64,000 nt of DNA, taken from Gammaproteobacteria bacterium (GTDB taxonomy: Bacteria > Pseudomonadota > Gammaproteobacteria > Pseudomonadales > Azotimanducaceae). Shown here in pieces: positions 24,754-34,590 of the stretch. The translations under genes and the position numbers were made by a program. Within the stretch, counting starts at the first letter, position 1; each line of letters opens with the position of its first letter. Where the stretch lies: positions 587,721-651,720 of the forward strand of contig JAPOXV010000026.1 in the NCBI GenBank assembly GCA_026706935.1, written 5' to 3'. The notes beneath the pieces are model-generated. The model ran no database searches, was not told the origin of the DNA, and saw nothing but the letters and a program-made list of their open reading frames with translations.

Positions 24754-25179
24754 CTAAGAGTGCTTTTGGTTTGACAGATAGGAATCCCGATGTTTGAACA
24801 GGAATACTGCCAATTCAGATGTAGAGAGTCCGCCGAACATTCCGTTGACCCAAAGGAGAGCTAGTCCGAGAAGAGGCAAGACGAGCGCTGCAATTAACCC
24901 CTTACTCCAAGAATCCATCGCTACTGTGAGAAATACGCCTGTCAAAAACGACATGAATACGATGTAAGAAAATCGTGAATTCCACGCGATTAGATGTCTG
25001 AAGGGCTTGTTCTGACGTTTGAATGGACGCATGTTGGCTTCGGCACCTTCTGAGCTGACCTCGGAAGTCAAATGTGTTGATTCACGCTGCGATGCAAGTC
25101 TGGACAGCGCTAGAACTCGTTGATCTTGCGATAGAGAGCGCGCTTGTGAAATCCAATCATCGAATTTGGGTTGGTCCAT
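24754..25179 (-). CDS. Small inner-membrane protein of unknown function
   Basis: A 141-residue protein. The first 75 residues are polar and helical. Two hydrophobic helices follow (about residues 72-91, YIVFMSFLTGVFLTVAM, and 94-112, GLIAALVLPLLGLALLW) with a short loop, then a polar tail. I do not recognise the family. It is convergent with rpiA and divergent from the oxygenase gene at 25446. Codon use and length look like a real gene, but only membrane location can be inferred. Confidence 0.6.
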   Translation of the reverse strand: MDQPKFDDWISQARSLSQDQRVLALSRLASQRESTHLTSEVSSEGAEANMRPFKRQNKPFRHLIAWNSRFSYIVFMSFLTGVFLTVAMDSWSKGLIAALVLPLLGLALLWVNGMFGGLSTSELAVFLFKHRDSYLSNQKHS

Positions 25180-25445
25180 TACGGCACCGTATCAGCTAAA
25201 TTGGATTTGATTCTAAGATCGATTTCCTCGAACACAGAATCGAATTTCCGTAACGAAAACCCGATATCTTGCAACGTGGCACTTAGACTATCGAATCTTC
25301 CTAATCTCTCGTTGAATCAAAGCCGAAACGACACTTAGCCTGATAATTCGGGTGCTGATTTGCAGGTTTGAATGGTTGACCTCGTAGAACTTGTGTCAAA
25401 GCAGTGGCACTCGTTTTTCCGGGTTCTCTTTAGGAGATAGACGCT

Positions 25446-26423
25446 ATGAGCAGCACAGGCGTAACGACAGTATCAACACGATTGAATGGCTTGTTCATGC
25501 CGGGCTTTACGAGCGATCGAAAGGTGGTGATCGACGTAAAAACTCAACAACCCACGCCGGGAACCTATCCGTTCGGCGATGCACCGAGCATTGATATTTT
25601 GGATGGGCGAGAGCTTCAGGCATCCGAAGACGATGGGGCGGCGAACTTCCATAGCCGATTCTTCAAGAAACATGGTTTCGTGCTTTTACAGCACGAATCT
25701 AAAGTTCAAAACTGGGATTCCGGCGCGTTCGGCGCCACAGATGCCGCAGGCGACCATTCTGTGGATTTAAACTCAAACGCGGACGTGAACGAAGTCGAAC
25801 TGCATTACCTACCAGAAGTTGACGACATCATCCGCAACATCCTGCTCCCAGGGGAACGAATCGAGATAGATCAGCCTAACATGTTGCTTCGACGTGGCGA
25901 GAACACGCCGAATCCATTCTTTGGTCTCGTGGTGCACAACGACTACGGGCGGACGGCAGATGACTATGCAGAAAACGCGATGGCGTTTGGCAATGACGAT
26001 CACGCGCATGGGTGGCGAAATCGATTCGATCGGGACGAAGTGCGAGGGCATATGATGATTAATTTCTGGCGAACAGTCCATATGAGCCAGCCCCTTCAAC
26101 ACTTACCTTTAGCAGTGTTGGACGCGAGCACTGTTCAGCATGACGACCTCGTTTCGTCCGGTTTGAAAGGTTTTACGATGTCGGGTCAGGTCACCAATCA
26201 ACTGTCCTTGCGCTACAACGAAGATCAATGTTGGTACTACTACCCGAGTATGACAACAAACGAAGTACTGGTGCTTAATCTATTTGAGTACCACAAAGAT
26301 GACGATGGTAAAACGGTTTACAACACCTATCACTCAGCTTTTGAAGCGCCGCTTCCTCAGGGCGAGGTAGAACACAGACAAAGTTGCGAGCACCGTGTCG
26401 GTGTCTTCTTATTAAAGGATTAG
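25446..26423 (+). CDS. CmcJ/NvfI-type Fe/2OG oxygenase-like protein
   Basis: A 325-residue protein resembling the CmcJ/NvfI (GA4 desaturase-like) group. NFWRTVHMSQPLQHLPLAVLDAST, split around residues 203-226, is the characteristic WR-P-P-A-D block of that family. HNDYGRTADDY and CWYYYPSMTTNEVLVLNLFEYH contribute putative iron and co-substrate residues, and NTYHSAFEAP is the typical C-terminal block. Characterised relatives act in secondary metabolism (cephamycin, novofumigatonin). An AGGAG ribosome site precedes the ATG. It is followed by an enolase-superfamily gene 27 bases on, suggesting a shared substrate. Specificity is unknown. Confidence 0.72.
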   Translation: MSSTGVTTVSTRLNGLFMPGFTSDRKVVIDVKTQQPTPGTYPFGDAPSIDILDGRELQASEDDGAANFHSRFFKKHGFVLLQHESKVQNWDSGAFGATDAAGDHSVDLNSNADVNEVELHYLPEVDDIIRNILLPGERIEIDQPNMLLRRGENTPNPFFGLVVHNDYGRTADDYAENAMAFGNDDHAHGWRNRFDRDEVRGHMMINFWRTVHMSQPLQHLPLAVLDASTVQHDDLVSSGLKGFTMSGQVTNQLSLRYNEDQCWYYYPSMTTNEVLVLNLFEYHKDDDGKTVYNTYHSAFEAPLPQGEVEHRQSCEHRVGVFLLKD

Positions 26424-26450
26424 CAAACCAAGTCGAGTCGGAGCACACCC

Positions 26451-27611
26451 TTGAAGATCGAATCGATCGAGACTTTTATTTTCCGTGACGAAACGCAACG
26501 GAAGTACTTCATTGTCAAAGTCGAGACCGACGACGGAATTACCGGTCTTGGTGAAGTCGGCATTGGTCATTGGGGTGGAGCGGTTCAGCAAGCGATCCAA
26601 CATCTAGGTGATCTTTGCATCGGCGCAGATCCACTCGAGACCGAACGGCTGTGGCAGCGCATGTTTCGACGTTCGTTCTTTCCAGCAGATAGGGTCTATT
26701 CCTGCGCCATTAGCGCGATTGATATCGCACTATGGGACATTAAAGGCAAGGCGTTAGGTCTTCCCGTCTACCGATTGCTAGGCGGACCCGTTCGGGAGAA
26801 GGTCGTTTGCTATCCACATAACCGCGGGGCGAGTTTGACTGATACCGTCGAGAGCTGTAGCGAAACTACAAAACTAGGGTGGAAATTTGCTCGTTTCGAT
26901 TTACCAGCAGATCTTTCAGAATCGAACGAGAGTGGTGCTCTTTTTGAGCCTCGAGAAGCGCTACCTCGCGCCGTAGAGTTGATTTCGGCGATTAAAGAAG
27001 CGGTCGGAGATGACATAAATCTCTGCATCGACGTGCACACACGTCTAGATATGGCGAATGCTGTCGCTCTCTGTAAGGCACTAGAGCCGTTCAATATGTT
27101 CTTTATAGAAGATCCTTTGAGGTCAGAAAATCCCGCATCTTATCGAACATTGGCGCACCACGTTAGCGTACCGATTGCGGCGGGTGAGCAGTGGTCATCC
27201 AAATGGGGATTCAGGGAAGTTATTGAAAACGAACTAATTAACTACGCGCGAATTGACTTGTGTATTGCGGGTGGGTTGACCGAAGCGCTCAAAATCGCCC
27301 ACTGGTGTGAAACGCATTACATCGATATTGTGCCGCACAATCCTCTTGGTCCGGTCAGTGCGGCTGCTGGTGTCGCACTCTGTATGTCAACTACCAACGT
27401 AGGTGTTCAGGAGATGCCTCGTGCACCTGGGAGCTATGCTCAGGATCTGTTTCCGAAGCAACTGCATTTTGAAGATGGATATGCAGCGCCACGCGAGGAG
27501 CCTGGTTTAGGCATCGAATTCAATGAAGCGTTAGCGTTAGAACGACCGGCGCCGCTCAACAGCTGGCCACCCGAATACCATCGGCGCGACGGTTCATATA
27601 ACAATTGGTAG
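26451..27611 (+). CDS. Enolase-superfamily sugar acid dehydratase (galactonate dehydratase-like)
   Basis: A 386-residue mandelate racemase/muconate lactonizing family protein beginning with TTG. The N-terminal capping domain contains GITGLGEVG and ISAIDIALWDIKGKALG. In the barrel the three metal ligands appear in order: NLCIDVHTR (Asp), FFIEDPL (Glu) and IAAGEQW (Glu). VPHNPLGPVS carries the catalytic histidine of the DgoD-like group. Such enzymes dehydrate sugar acids such as galactonate to 2-keto-3-deoxy acids. The substrate is uncertain, but the C4 acid sugar genes at 4.7-10 kb suggest the organism uses several sugar acids. Confidence 0.88.
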   Translation: MKIESIETFIFRDETQRKYFIVKVETDDGITGLGEVGIGHWGGAVQQAIQHLGDLCIGADPLETERLWQRMFRRSFFPADRVYSCAISAIDIALWDIKGKALGLPVYRLLGGPVREKVVCYPHNRGASLTDTVESCSETTKLGWKFARFDLPADLSESNESGALFEPREALPRAVELISAIKEAVGDDINLCIDVHTRLDMANAVALCKALEPFNMFFIEDPLRSENPASYRTLAHHVSVPIAAGEQWSSKWGFREVIENELINYARIDLCIAGGLTEALKIAHWCETHYIDIVPHNPLGPVSAAAGVALCMSTTNVGVQEMPRAPGSYAQDLFPKQLHFEDGYAAPREEPGLGIEFNEALALERPAPLNSWPPEYHRRDGSYNNW

Positions 27612-27634
27612 TCGAACCGACAATAGGATCGGGA

Positions 27635-29035
27635 TTAAGCAGTTAAAAGCTTGTTCGGGTTGAGAATACAGTGCGGGTCAAAGACACGTTTCAGTTCTCG
27701 CATCAATCGGATTTCTTCGTTAGTTCTCGAATAGTTCAGGAAATCACGTTTAAGTAACCCTACGCCGTGTTCGGCAGAAATGCTCCCTTCACGATTCTGA
27801 ATTAGGCTAAATAGCTTCGGACTAATCTCATGACACCGTTGATAGAAATCGTCGATGGATATTTCTGCAGGTTTAAGGATGTTCAGATGTAGATTGCCGT
27901 CGCCTATATGGCCAAACCAGACGACCTCCAGGTCAGGATAGTGTTGAGCGACAACGCTATCGACGTCCTCCAAAAATCCTGGAACCTCGCCTATTCTGAC
28001 AGAAATGTCGTTCTTATATGGTGTGTAAGAAGCGATCGACTCACTGATTCCTTCCCGAAGTTCCCAGAGCGTCGTCGCTTGACTCAATGACTGGCTAACA
28101 ACGCCGTCGACCACGTTCCCAGCCTCCAACACGGCTTCGAAAGTTTCGTTCGCGTTTTCAAATTGGCTAGCGTCGTATTCAAGCAAGGCATAGAACGGAC
28201 TTGATCTCGAGAATGGACGCGATATGTCTCGATGAGCTAATACCTTCTGGAGAGCCAATTCAGAGAAAAACTCGAATGCCGAAAGCTCTATAGCGTTTTG
28301 AAAGGCACGTAACACTTCCAGGATACGGTTCAGCTCGGGAATAGCGAGCACCATGACTTGCTGCTCCTCGGGTTGAGACGACAAGCGCATTTCTGCCTCA
28401 ACCACAATCCCTAACGTACCTTCGGAGCCCACAAATAGGTGACGTAGGTCGTAGCCTGTTGCGTTCTTGATGAGTCCATGATTTAGCCTAAGTACTTCGC
28501 CGGTGCCCGTGACCGCGGTGAGTCCCGCTACCCATCGTCGCGTCATACCGTAGCGTATGACGCGTATGCCCCCAGCGTTGGTTGCGATATTGCCTCCTAT
28601 CTGACTTGAACCGGAAGACGAAAAGTCGACGGGATAGAACAAACCATGATCGGATGCGAATTCCTGGAGGCGCTGCGTTACTAATCCCGCTTGGCAATGC
28701 ACGATCTTGTCTGTCTCGTGAAACGCCAGAATCTTGTTCATGCGATCTAGCGACACGACAATCTCCTGATTTGGCGCTACGGCCCCACCAGAAAGTCCAG
28801 TACGCCCTCCTGACGGTACGAGTGCAACACCCCATTCGGGTGCGCGTTTCACGAGATCAACGATTTGGTCGATTGATTCTGGGAATACGATCGCAAGTGG
28901 ATCGACTTTGAAGCTCTTTGTCCAGTCGGTACCCCAGTTTGCGAGATCGTCACCTTCAGTCTTCACTTGATTAGCAGCGAAGACACTCATCGCTCTCGAC
29001 ATGAACTGCTTGGTCGCAGTTGATTGCGAAGGCAT
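27635..29035 (-). CDS. FAD-binding 2-hydroxyacid dehydrogenase (GlcD/D-LDH family), copy 1
   Basis: A 466-residue vanillyl-alcohol-oxidase-fold flavoprotein. The FAD-binding loop PSGGRTGLSGGAV and GGNIATNAGGIRVIRYG are visible in the N-terminal half. The C-terminal substrate domain has FGHIGDGNLHLNI (metal/substrate histidines), EHGVGLLKRDF and the end motif DPHCILNPNKLL. It probably oxidises a D-2-hydroxyacid (glycolate, lactate or 2-hydroxyglutarate) and passes electrons to an electron carrier. A second member of the family is at 41952; the two are clearly different proteins. It lies downstream of pgk on the same strand, 45 bases away. Confidence 0.9.
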   Translation of the reverse strand: MPSQSTATKQFMSRAMSVFAANQVKTEGDDLANWGTDWTKSFKVDPLAIVFPESIDQIVDLVKRAPEWGVALVPSGGRTGLSGGAVAPNQEIVVSLDRMNKILAFHETDKIVHCQAGLVTQRLQEFASDHGLFYPVDFSSSGSSQIGGNIATNAGGIRVIRYGMTRRWVAGLTAVTGTGEVLRLNHGLIKNATGYDLRHLFVGSEGTLGIVVEAEMRLSSQPEEQQVMVLAIPELNRILEVLRAFQNAIELSAFEFFSELALQKVLAHRDISRPFSRSSPFYALLEYDASQFENANETFEAVLEAGNVVDGVVSQSLSQATTLWELREGISESIASYTPYKNDISVRIGEVPGFLEDVDSVVAQHYPDLEVVWFGHIGDGNLHLNILKPAEISIDDFYQRCHEISPKLFSLIQNREGSISAEHGVGLLKRDFLNYSRTNEEIRLMRELKRVFDPHCILNPNKLLTA

Positions 29036-29080
29036 CTTAGTTCTGGCTCAGAAATTGTTTCACGCGTCTGTCGTTAAACG

Positions 29081-30238
29081 TCATGAATTGCGCTGCAACG
29101 CTTCTATTCCCGGCAAGCTCTTTCCTTCGATGAACTCGAGGAACGCGCCGCCGCCAGTTGAAATGTAATCAATGAGATTGGAACTGTCGAACTGTTCAAT
29201 CGCCGCGATCGTATCGCCACCGCCGGCGAGCGTAAATGCATCAGTGTCAGCCACTGCGTCCGCGATTTTTCGCGTACCTTCTGCGAATTGTGGGTACTCA
29301 AAGATTCCCATAGGTCCGTTCCATATAACAGTCCCTGCCCCAGCGATCGTTTTGCCATATCGGCGTGCAGTTTCAGGGCCGATATCAACTATAGCCTCGC
29401 GGCTCGGAATGTCATCCGACAGGCGTAAAAACGCGTTACTTTTAACATCGATCGTGTCAGCTGTCATTACGTCCACAGGAAGGGGGACTTCGGCCGTTTG
29501 AAGTATCGTCATGGCATCGTTGATGAGTTCTTTCTCGACGAGCGAGTTGCCAACGTTTACACCAGCTGCGAGTAGGAGTGTGTTGGCCATGCCGCCACCG
29601 ACAAGCATCGTATCCGCGACGCTTTTCAAGTTGTATATGACTTCAAGCTTGCCGGATATTTTCGAGCCACCAAGAACTGCCACTAGGGGACGCTTCGGAT
29701 TCGCTAGTGCTCTTTCTAAGGCTTCTATTTCAGACGCAAGTAGTATGCCTGCACAAGATTCGGTCGCGTATTTTGCGATGCCATGCGTCGATGAGTGTGC
29801 TCGATGTGCCGTTCCGAATGCGTCGTTGACATAGACGTCACATAGAGATGCTAGCGCACGAGCGAGTTCAAGATCATTTTTCGTTTCACCTTCTTCGAAA
29901 CGAATGTTCTCAAGCAGTTTGACCTCACCCGGATCTACATTCAGTCCATTGCGCCAGTCACGAACTAGCACCACCGGACACTCAAGCAGCTCATGCAAGC
30001 GTTCCGCAACTGGTTCAAGGGATAGATGAGCGTTATCACCGCCTGCTTTGGGACGTCCTAAATGAGACACGATCAACACAGCAGCACCTCGGTCAAGCGC
30101 GAGCTCAATGGTGGGTAACGAGGCGCGAATTCGCAGATCGTTGGTGATTGTGACGCCGTCAAGCGGTACGTTAAGGTCCGCGCGGATTAGAACCCGTTTG
30201 TTTTGGAGTTGGAGATCAGCGAGTTTGTTGATCGCCAT
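29081..30238 (-). CDS. pgk: Phosphoglycerate kinase
   Basis: A 385-residue glycolytic kinase. The N-terminus KRVLIRADLNVPLDG, then LIVSHLGRPK, VLGGSKISGKLEV and the C-terminal GGGDTIAAIEQF nucleotide loop are diagnostic. It starts three bases after the transketolase stop and is coupled to it. In most gammaproteobacteria a glyceraldehyde-3-phosphate or erythrose-4-phosphate dehydrogenase gene lies between tkt and pgk, and fba follows; neither is here. Confidence 0.97.
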   Translation of the reverse strand: MAINKLADLQLQNKRVLIRADLNVPLDGVTITNDLRIRASLPTIELALDRGAAVLIVSHLGRPKAGGDNAHLSLEPVAERLHELLECPVVLVRDWRNGLNVDPGEVKLLENIRFEEGETKNDLELARALASLCDVYVNDAFGTAHRAHSSTHGIAKYATESCAGILLASEIEALERALANPKRPLVAVLGGSKISGKLEVIYNLKSVADTMLVGGGMANTLLLAAGVNVGNSLVEKELINDAMTILQTAEVPLPVDVMTADTIDVKSNAFLRLSDDIPSREAIVDIGPETARRYGKTIAGAGTVIWNGPMGIFEYPQFAEGTRKIADAVADTDAFTLAGGGDTIAAIEQFDSSNLIDYISTGGGAFLEFIEGKSLPGIEALQRNS

Positions 30239-30241
30239 GTG

Positions 30242-32230
30242 CTATGCGAGCAACTCAGAGGCGGCTTTCAGGACGTTTGCCGGATCGATGCCGAGTTCTA
30301 ACATGACTTCAGGTCCGGGCGCGGACAAACCGTACCGACCGATCCCGATAACTTCACCGTCGAGTCCTACGAATCTCCGCCAATAATCGGGGTGTGCCGC
30401 TTCTATCGCAATTCGCTTACGTATTTCCTTAGGCAGAACGGACGCCTGATAGTCCATTGATTGTGACAAGAATCGATCGACGGACGGCATCGAAACAACT
30501 CTTACGCCGTGTCCATCTTCCTCCAGTTGGTCCGCCGCGGCAGTTGCTACTTCTACTTCAGATCCAGTAGCAATAAGGATTAGCTGCAATGCAGCTGTTT
30601 CGTGCCGAAGTATGTATCCACCTTTTGCGATGTTATTGAATGTCTCATCATCGCGAGGCTGCGGCTGCGTCTTCTGCCGCGTTAGTACGATCGCGCATGG
30701 ACCATCGGTACGTCTTAGTGCTTCCCGCCATGCGATTGCGGTTTCCGCGACATCGCATGGACGCCAAACTGCGAGATTGGGTGTCGTTCGTAGGTTGGTG
30801 AGCTGTTCAATGGGTTGATGGGTTGGCCCGTCTTCGCCTAATCCAACAGAATCGTGCGTGTAGACGAAGATATGGCGTAGTCCCATAAGTGTGGATAGGC
30901 GCACCGCGTTTCGGGCATATTCCATGAATACCAGAAACGTTCCTGTGTAGGGAATGAATCCCCCGTGCAAGGACAGTCCATTGGCAATCGCCGTCATTCC
31001 AAATTCACGGACACCGTAATTCAGGTAGCGTCCGCCTTCCCACAACCAACCTGCGCCATCCCATTGGGTGTTGTTGGACCCCGTCAGGTCAGCTGAACCA
31101 CCGAGCAAATCAGAGACGATTGGACCGAGTACGTCAAGGCATTGGCCAGATGCCTTGCGGGTCTCAAGCGACACACTTTCTTCTTGCGCTCTTTGCGCGA
31201 ATTCAGTGATGCTCTCTTCCCATCTTTCAGGTAGTTCACCTGATATGCGTCGTCTTAGTTCGCGCTCAAGGTCCGGATGGGCATCGGCGTACGCCGACAT
31301 TTTGGTTTCCCATTCGTTCTCGAGTAATGAGCCCCTCTGCGTAGAGTCCCATTCTGTGTAGATCGATTCGGGAACAGTAAACGGCTCGTGCGGCCAATCT
31401 AACGTTTCGCGAACAAGCGCGATTTCATCGTGACCGAGGGGCGAACCGTGTGCGCTCGCGGTTCCGCCTTTATTGGGTGCCCCATAGCCAATAGTCGTTG
31501 TGCAACAGAGTAAAGTGGGTTGATCACTTGACTCGCATGCGGTGTCGAACGCTTGTCTTATGGCGTTGGTGTCATGTCCATCGACGTCCTCGATTACACG
31601 CCAGCCATAGGCCTTGAAGCGCTCTGCAACGTTTTCGGTAAACCAATACTTGGTTTCACCGTCAATAGATATTCCGTTACTGTCGTAGATAGCGATCAAC
31701 TTTCTAAGACCAAGCGTCCCGGCGAGAGACGCTGCTTCATGTGAAATTCCTTCCATTAAGCATCCGTCGCCAACGCAGACCCAGGTGTGATGGTCAACAA
31801 CGTCGTAGCCATCGCGATTGAACTCGTTCGCCAACAGCTGTTCGGCTAACGCCATACCAACAGCATTCGCGAAGCCTTGTCCAAGGGGACCCGTAGTAGT
31901 TTCGATACCCGGACACTCACCGTATTCGGGATGCCCTGCCGTTTTCGAATGAAGCTGTCGGAAGTTCTTTATATCGTCGATCGATAAGTCGTAGCCGGTC
32001 AGATGCAGTACCGCGTAAAGCAGCATAGACCCATGTCCGTTCGAAAGTACGAATCGGTCGCGATTGAACCAACTAGGGTTTTTCGGATTGAAACGCAAAT
32101 AGTCCCGCCAAAGGACCTCGGCCATATCCGCAAGCCCCATGGGCGCGCCAGGATGGCCTGAATTTGCCTGTTGCACGGCGTCCATAGCCAATGCGCGGAT
32201 AGCGTTGGCGCGTTCTTTGCTCGTATGCAT
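30242..32230 (-). CDS. tkt: Transketolase
   Basis: A 662-residue thiamin diphosphate enzyme of the normal length. NSGHPGAPMGLADMAEVLW opens it. GDGCLMEGISHEA through YDSNGISIDG forms the thiamin diphosphate/Mg motif (GDG to N). THDSVGLGEDGPTHQP is the transketolase signature, and the C-terminal domain is complete. It moves two-carbon units between sugar phosphates. It is transcribed away from metK across an AT-rich gap and leads the tkt-pgk pair. Confidence 0.97.
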   Translation of the reverse strand: MHTSKERANAIRALAMDAVQQANSGHPGAPMGLADMAEVLWRDYLRFNPKNPSWFNRDRFVLSNGHGSMLLYAVLHLTGYDLSIDDIKNFRQLHSKTAGHPEYGECPGIETTTGPLGQGFANAVGMALAEQLLANEFNRDGYDVVDHHTWVCVGDGCLMEGISHEAASLAGTLGLRKLIAIYDSNGISIDGETKYWFTENVAERFKAYGWRVIEDVDGHDTNAIRQAFDTACESSDQPTLLCCTTTIGYGAPNKGGTASAHGSPLGHDEIALVRETLDWPHEPFTVPESIYTEWDSTQRGSLLENEWETKMSAYADAHPDLERELRRRISGELPERWEESITEFAQRAQEESVSLETRKASGQCLDVLGPIVSDLLGGSADLTGSNNTQWDGAGWLWEGGRYLNYGVREFGMTAIANGLSLHGGFIPYTGTFLVFMEYARNAVRLSTLMGLRHIFVYTHDSVGLGEDGPTHQPIEQLTNLRTTPNLAVWRPCDVAETAIAWREALRRTDGPCAIVLTRQKTQPQPRDDETFNNIAKGGYILRHETAALQLILIATGSEVEVATAAADQLEEDGHGVRVVSMPSVDRFLSQSMDYQASVLPKEIRKRIAIEAAHPDYWRRFVGLDGEVIGIGRYGLSAPGPEVMLELGIDPANVLKAASELLA

Positions 32231-32555
32231 AAGGTTTGTACGAAAAACGAGCGGCTAATTTTGCATATGGTTAGTAAAGGACTATTTGAGAATTAGTGTA
32301 ATTTCTATAAATTTGTAATATCTTTTTGTGGAATGGGTGTTATATAAAAATAGAAATAACTCGACCATACTTATATGTTTTTATTCATCGCTAATATAAA
32401 AATGTTCTAACGAATATACTGAGTTAGATCCGTTCGTGCCATGTTTACTTCCGTAGCTTCAATAACGGTGGAAGGCAAGTCCTGCTTACAATACTTGGTT
32501 CTTTATGGTTCACCCGCTGCGTGATTTATGCTGCGCAGAGCATTGGGAGCTAATT
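32231..32555. promoter_or_regulatory. AT-rich divergent control region between tkt and metK
   Basis: The stretch from about 32270 to 32420 is far richer in A and T than the surrounding coding DNA, with several TATAAAA/TATATA-like runs, and must hold the divergent promoters of tkt and metK. Near metK, CTGCG (32517-32521) can pair with CGCAG (32534-32538), giving a small leader hairpin just before the GGGAG ribosome site. I could not match this leader to a known SAM-sensing aptamer. Confidence 0.5.
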
Positions 32556-33731
32556 TTGAGCGAGTATCGTACATTCACCTCTGAATCTGTATCAGAGGGT
32601 CACCCTGACAAACTATGCGATCAGATTTCTGATGCTGTTCTAGACGCCGCGTTAACGAGTGACCCGAATGCGCGGGTTGCGTGTGAAACGCTTCTAAAGT
32701 CGAACACAGTGGTCATCGCGGGTGAGGTTTCTACACGTACGAATCTCGATTACGATCACATTGCGCGCGAAGTATTGCGTGATGTGGGTTACACGAAAGA
32801 GTTCGGTATCGATTATGACGCGTGCGAAGTCTGTGTGATGGTGAATGAACAGTCGAGCGACATCGCAGCCGGTACGAAGGTAGGTGAATCTGAAGCGACA
32901 CAGGAGGAAGTAGGCGCGGGTGACCAGGGCATGATGTTCGGCTATGCTTCGAACGAAACCCCAGAACTGATGCCTGCACCGATTATGTACTCGCATCGAC
33001 TCATGCGAAAACACGCCGAAGTTAGGCGTAATGGGATGGATTTCCTAGGTCCAGATGCGAAGTGTCAGTTGACGTTTGCCTATGAAAATGGTCGACCGAG
33101 TACCGTAAAAACGATCGTGTTTTCGGCGCAACACGATGAGGGTTTAGACGATGAGTTCGTCGAAAAGGAAGTTACGGAGCACATCATTGAACCGGTTCTC
33201 GGCGAGCATTTCGACATTTCGGACGCCAATATATATGTGAATCCCTGCGGACCGTGGACGCTTGGCGGACCGGCGGTTGATTGCGGGTTAACGGGTCGCA
33301 AAATCATTGTTGATACTTATGGCGGTATGGCGCGCCACGGTGGTGGCGCGTTTTCTGGGAAAGACCCCACGAAGGTGGATCGTTCGGCCGCATATGCAGC
33401 TCGATACGTTGCAAAAAACGTAGTTGCTGCGGGGTTAGCTGAGCGTTGCGAGGTTCAGATTAGTTACGCCATCGGACAGTCACAACCTGTCGATGTCGTC
33501 GTCAATACATTCGGTACGAGTGCAGCTAGCATTGATGACGAGAGAATTGGTGTGCTGGTTAGAAAGCACTTCGACTTAAGCGCAGGTGGCATTGTTGAAA
33601 TGCTGCAACTCAGAAACCCGATCTACCGTCGTACGGCGACATTCGGTCACTTCGGTCATTCGGACGACGTATATACGTGGGAAAGTACGGATCGTGCGGA
33701 ATCACTTAAGGCGGACGCCTTTGGATCGTAG
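32556..33731 (+). CDS. metK: S-adenosylmethionine synthetase
   Basis: The likely start is TTG at 32556 ([19 protein letters not shown]), preceded by GGGAG at 32545-32549; this matches the usual MetK N-terminus. A longer in-frame reading from 32505 is less likely. The protein is then about 391 residues. [12 protein letters not shown] and [19 protein letters not shown] are the two PROSITE-type signatures of the family. It makes S-adenosylmethionine from methionine and ATP. It overlaps metF by eleven bases. Confidence 0.95.
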   Translation: MSEYRTFTSESVSEGHPDKLCDQISDAVLDAALTSDPNARVACETLLKSNTVVIAGEVSTRTNLDYDHIAREVLRDVGYTKEFGIDYDACEVCVMVNEQSSDIAAGTKVGESEATQEEVGAGDQGMMFGYASNETPELMPAPIMYSHRLMRKHAEVRRNGMDFLGPDAKCQLTFAYENGRPSTVKTIVFSAQHDEGLDDEFVEKEVTEHIIEPVLGEHFDISDANIYVNPCGPWTLGGPAVDCGLTGRKIIVDTYGGMARHGGGAFSGKDPTKVDRSAAYAARYVAKNVVAAGLAERCEVQISYAIGQSQPVDVVVNTFGTSAASIDDERIGVLVRKHFDLSAGGIVEMLQLRNPIYRRTATFGHFGHSDDVYTWESTDRAESLKADAFGS

Positions 33732-34563
33732 CGATTTCTCGCACCTTAGTTTCGAATTTTTCCCTCCCAAAACGCCTCGCGAGACTCGTAATCTTCTCCG
33801 AACAGCAAGTCGTTTAGCCGAGTATGAGCCCGATTTTTATTCGGTGACGCATGGCGCAGGTGGATCCGCTCGAGAAGGTACTCTTGAAACGGTACGCATG
33901 CTCCACGAGCACGGATACAACGCGATTCCTCACGTCACCTGGGGAAGCGACACGCGACACGACATGGTGGCCCTGCTTCGAAAGTATGAAGAGATTGGTG
34001 TGTCGGATATGGTCGTGTTGCGCGGGGATATCGGCAAAGAAGGACTAAGTGACACTCCCTTTCGTTACGCGCACGAGCTCGTATCTTTGATCCGTGATGA
34101 AATGGGTCAAAGATTCAGATTGCACGTTGGTTGTTATCCCGAGATGCATCCAGAAGCTGCGTCAATCAGTGATGACATTAGCCGACTAAAAGAAAAAGTC
34201 GATGCGGGCGCCGACACCTGCATAACCCAGTACTTCTACAATCCAGATGCTTATCGGGCGTTCGTTGATAGTTGTCTCGAAGCTGGCATAAACAAGCCGA
34301 TCTTGCCTGGTGTCATGCCGATTGCGAATTTTCAAAAACTCGTTCAGTTCTCAGAAAAATGTGGAGCAGAAATCCCGCGTTGGTTGATGATGCAACTACG
34401 GTCACGCGAGCACGATTCAGAGCAGCTACGAATGTTTGGTATGGATGTCGTAGCAAATCTGTGTCGACGGCTGCTGGCAGATGGTGCTTTAGGGATACAC
34501 GTCTACACGTTGAACCTAGCACGCCCCACGCAAGCGTTTTTAGGTCGACTACTGAACACGTAG
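33721..34563 (+). CDS. metF: 5,10-methylenetetrahydrofolate reductase
   Basis: Start chosen at TTG 33721 ([18 protein letters not shown]), with AAGG at 33708-33711 as ribosome site. Earlier in-frame codons lie deep inside metK. About 280 residues. [37 protein letters not shown] and [12 protein letters not shown] are MetF signatures (flavin, folate and substrate sites). It makes 5-methyl-THF for methionine synthesis, so metK-metF couples methyl supply and SAM formation. The overlap with the metK end suggests translational coupling. Confidence 0.92.
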   Translation: MDRSDFSHLSFEFFPPKTPRETRNLLRTASRLAEYEPDFYSVTHGAGGSAREGTLETVRMLHEHGYNAIPHVTWGSDTRHDMVALLRKYEEIGVSDMVVLRGDIGKEGLSDTPFRYAHELVSLIRDEMGQRFRLHVGCYPEMHPEAASISDDISRLKEKVDAGADTCITQYFYNPDAYRAFVDSCLEAGINKPILPGVMPIANFQKLVQFSEKCGAEIPRWLMMQLRSREHDSEQLRMFGMDVVANLCRRLLADGALGIHVYTLNLARPTQAFLGRLLNT

Positions 34564-34590
34564 TTACTACCGTTCATACGGATGGGCTTC

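Noticed and set aside
32440-32556. SAM or SAH riboswitch in the metK leader
   Set aside because: Only a five-base-pair hairpin was found; none of the conserved cores of the SAM-I, SAM-II, SAM/SAH or SAH classes could be matched by eye.
33586-33720. Longer N-terminus for metF overlapping metK
   Set aside because: The extra residues do not resemble any MetF N-terminus and the segment lies within strongly conserved metK coding sequence; a ribosome site fits TTG 33721.
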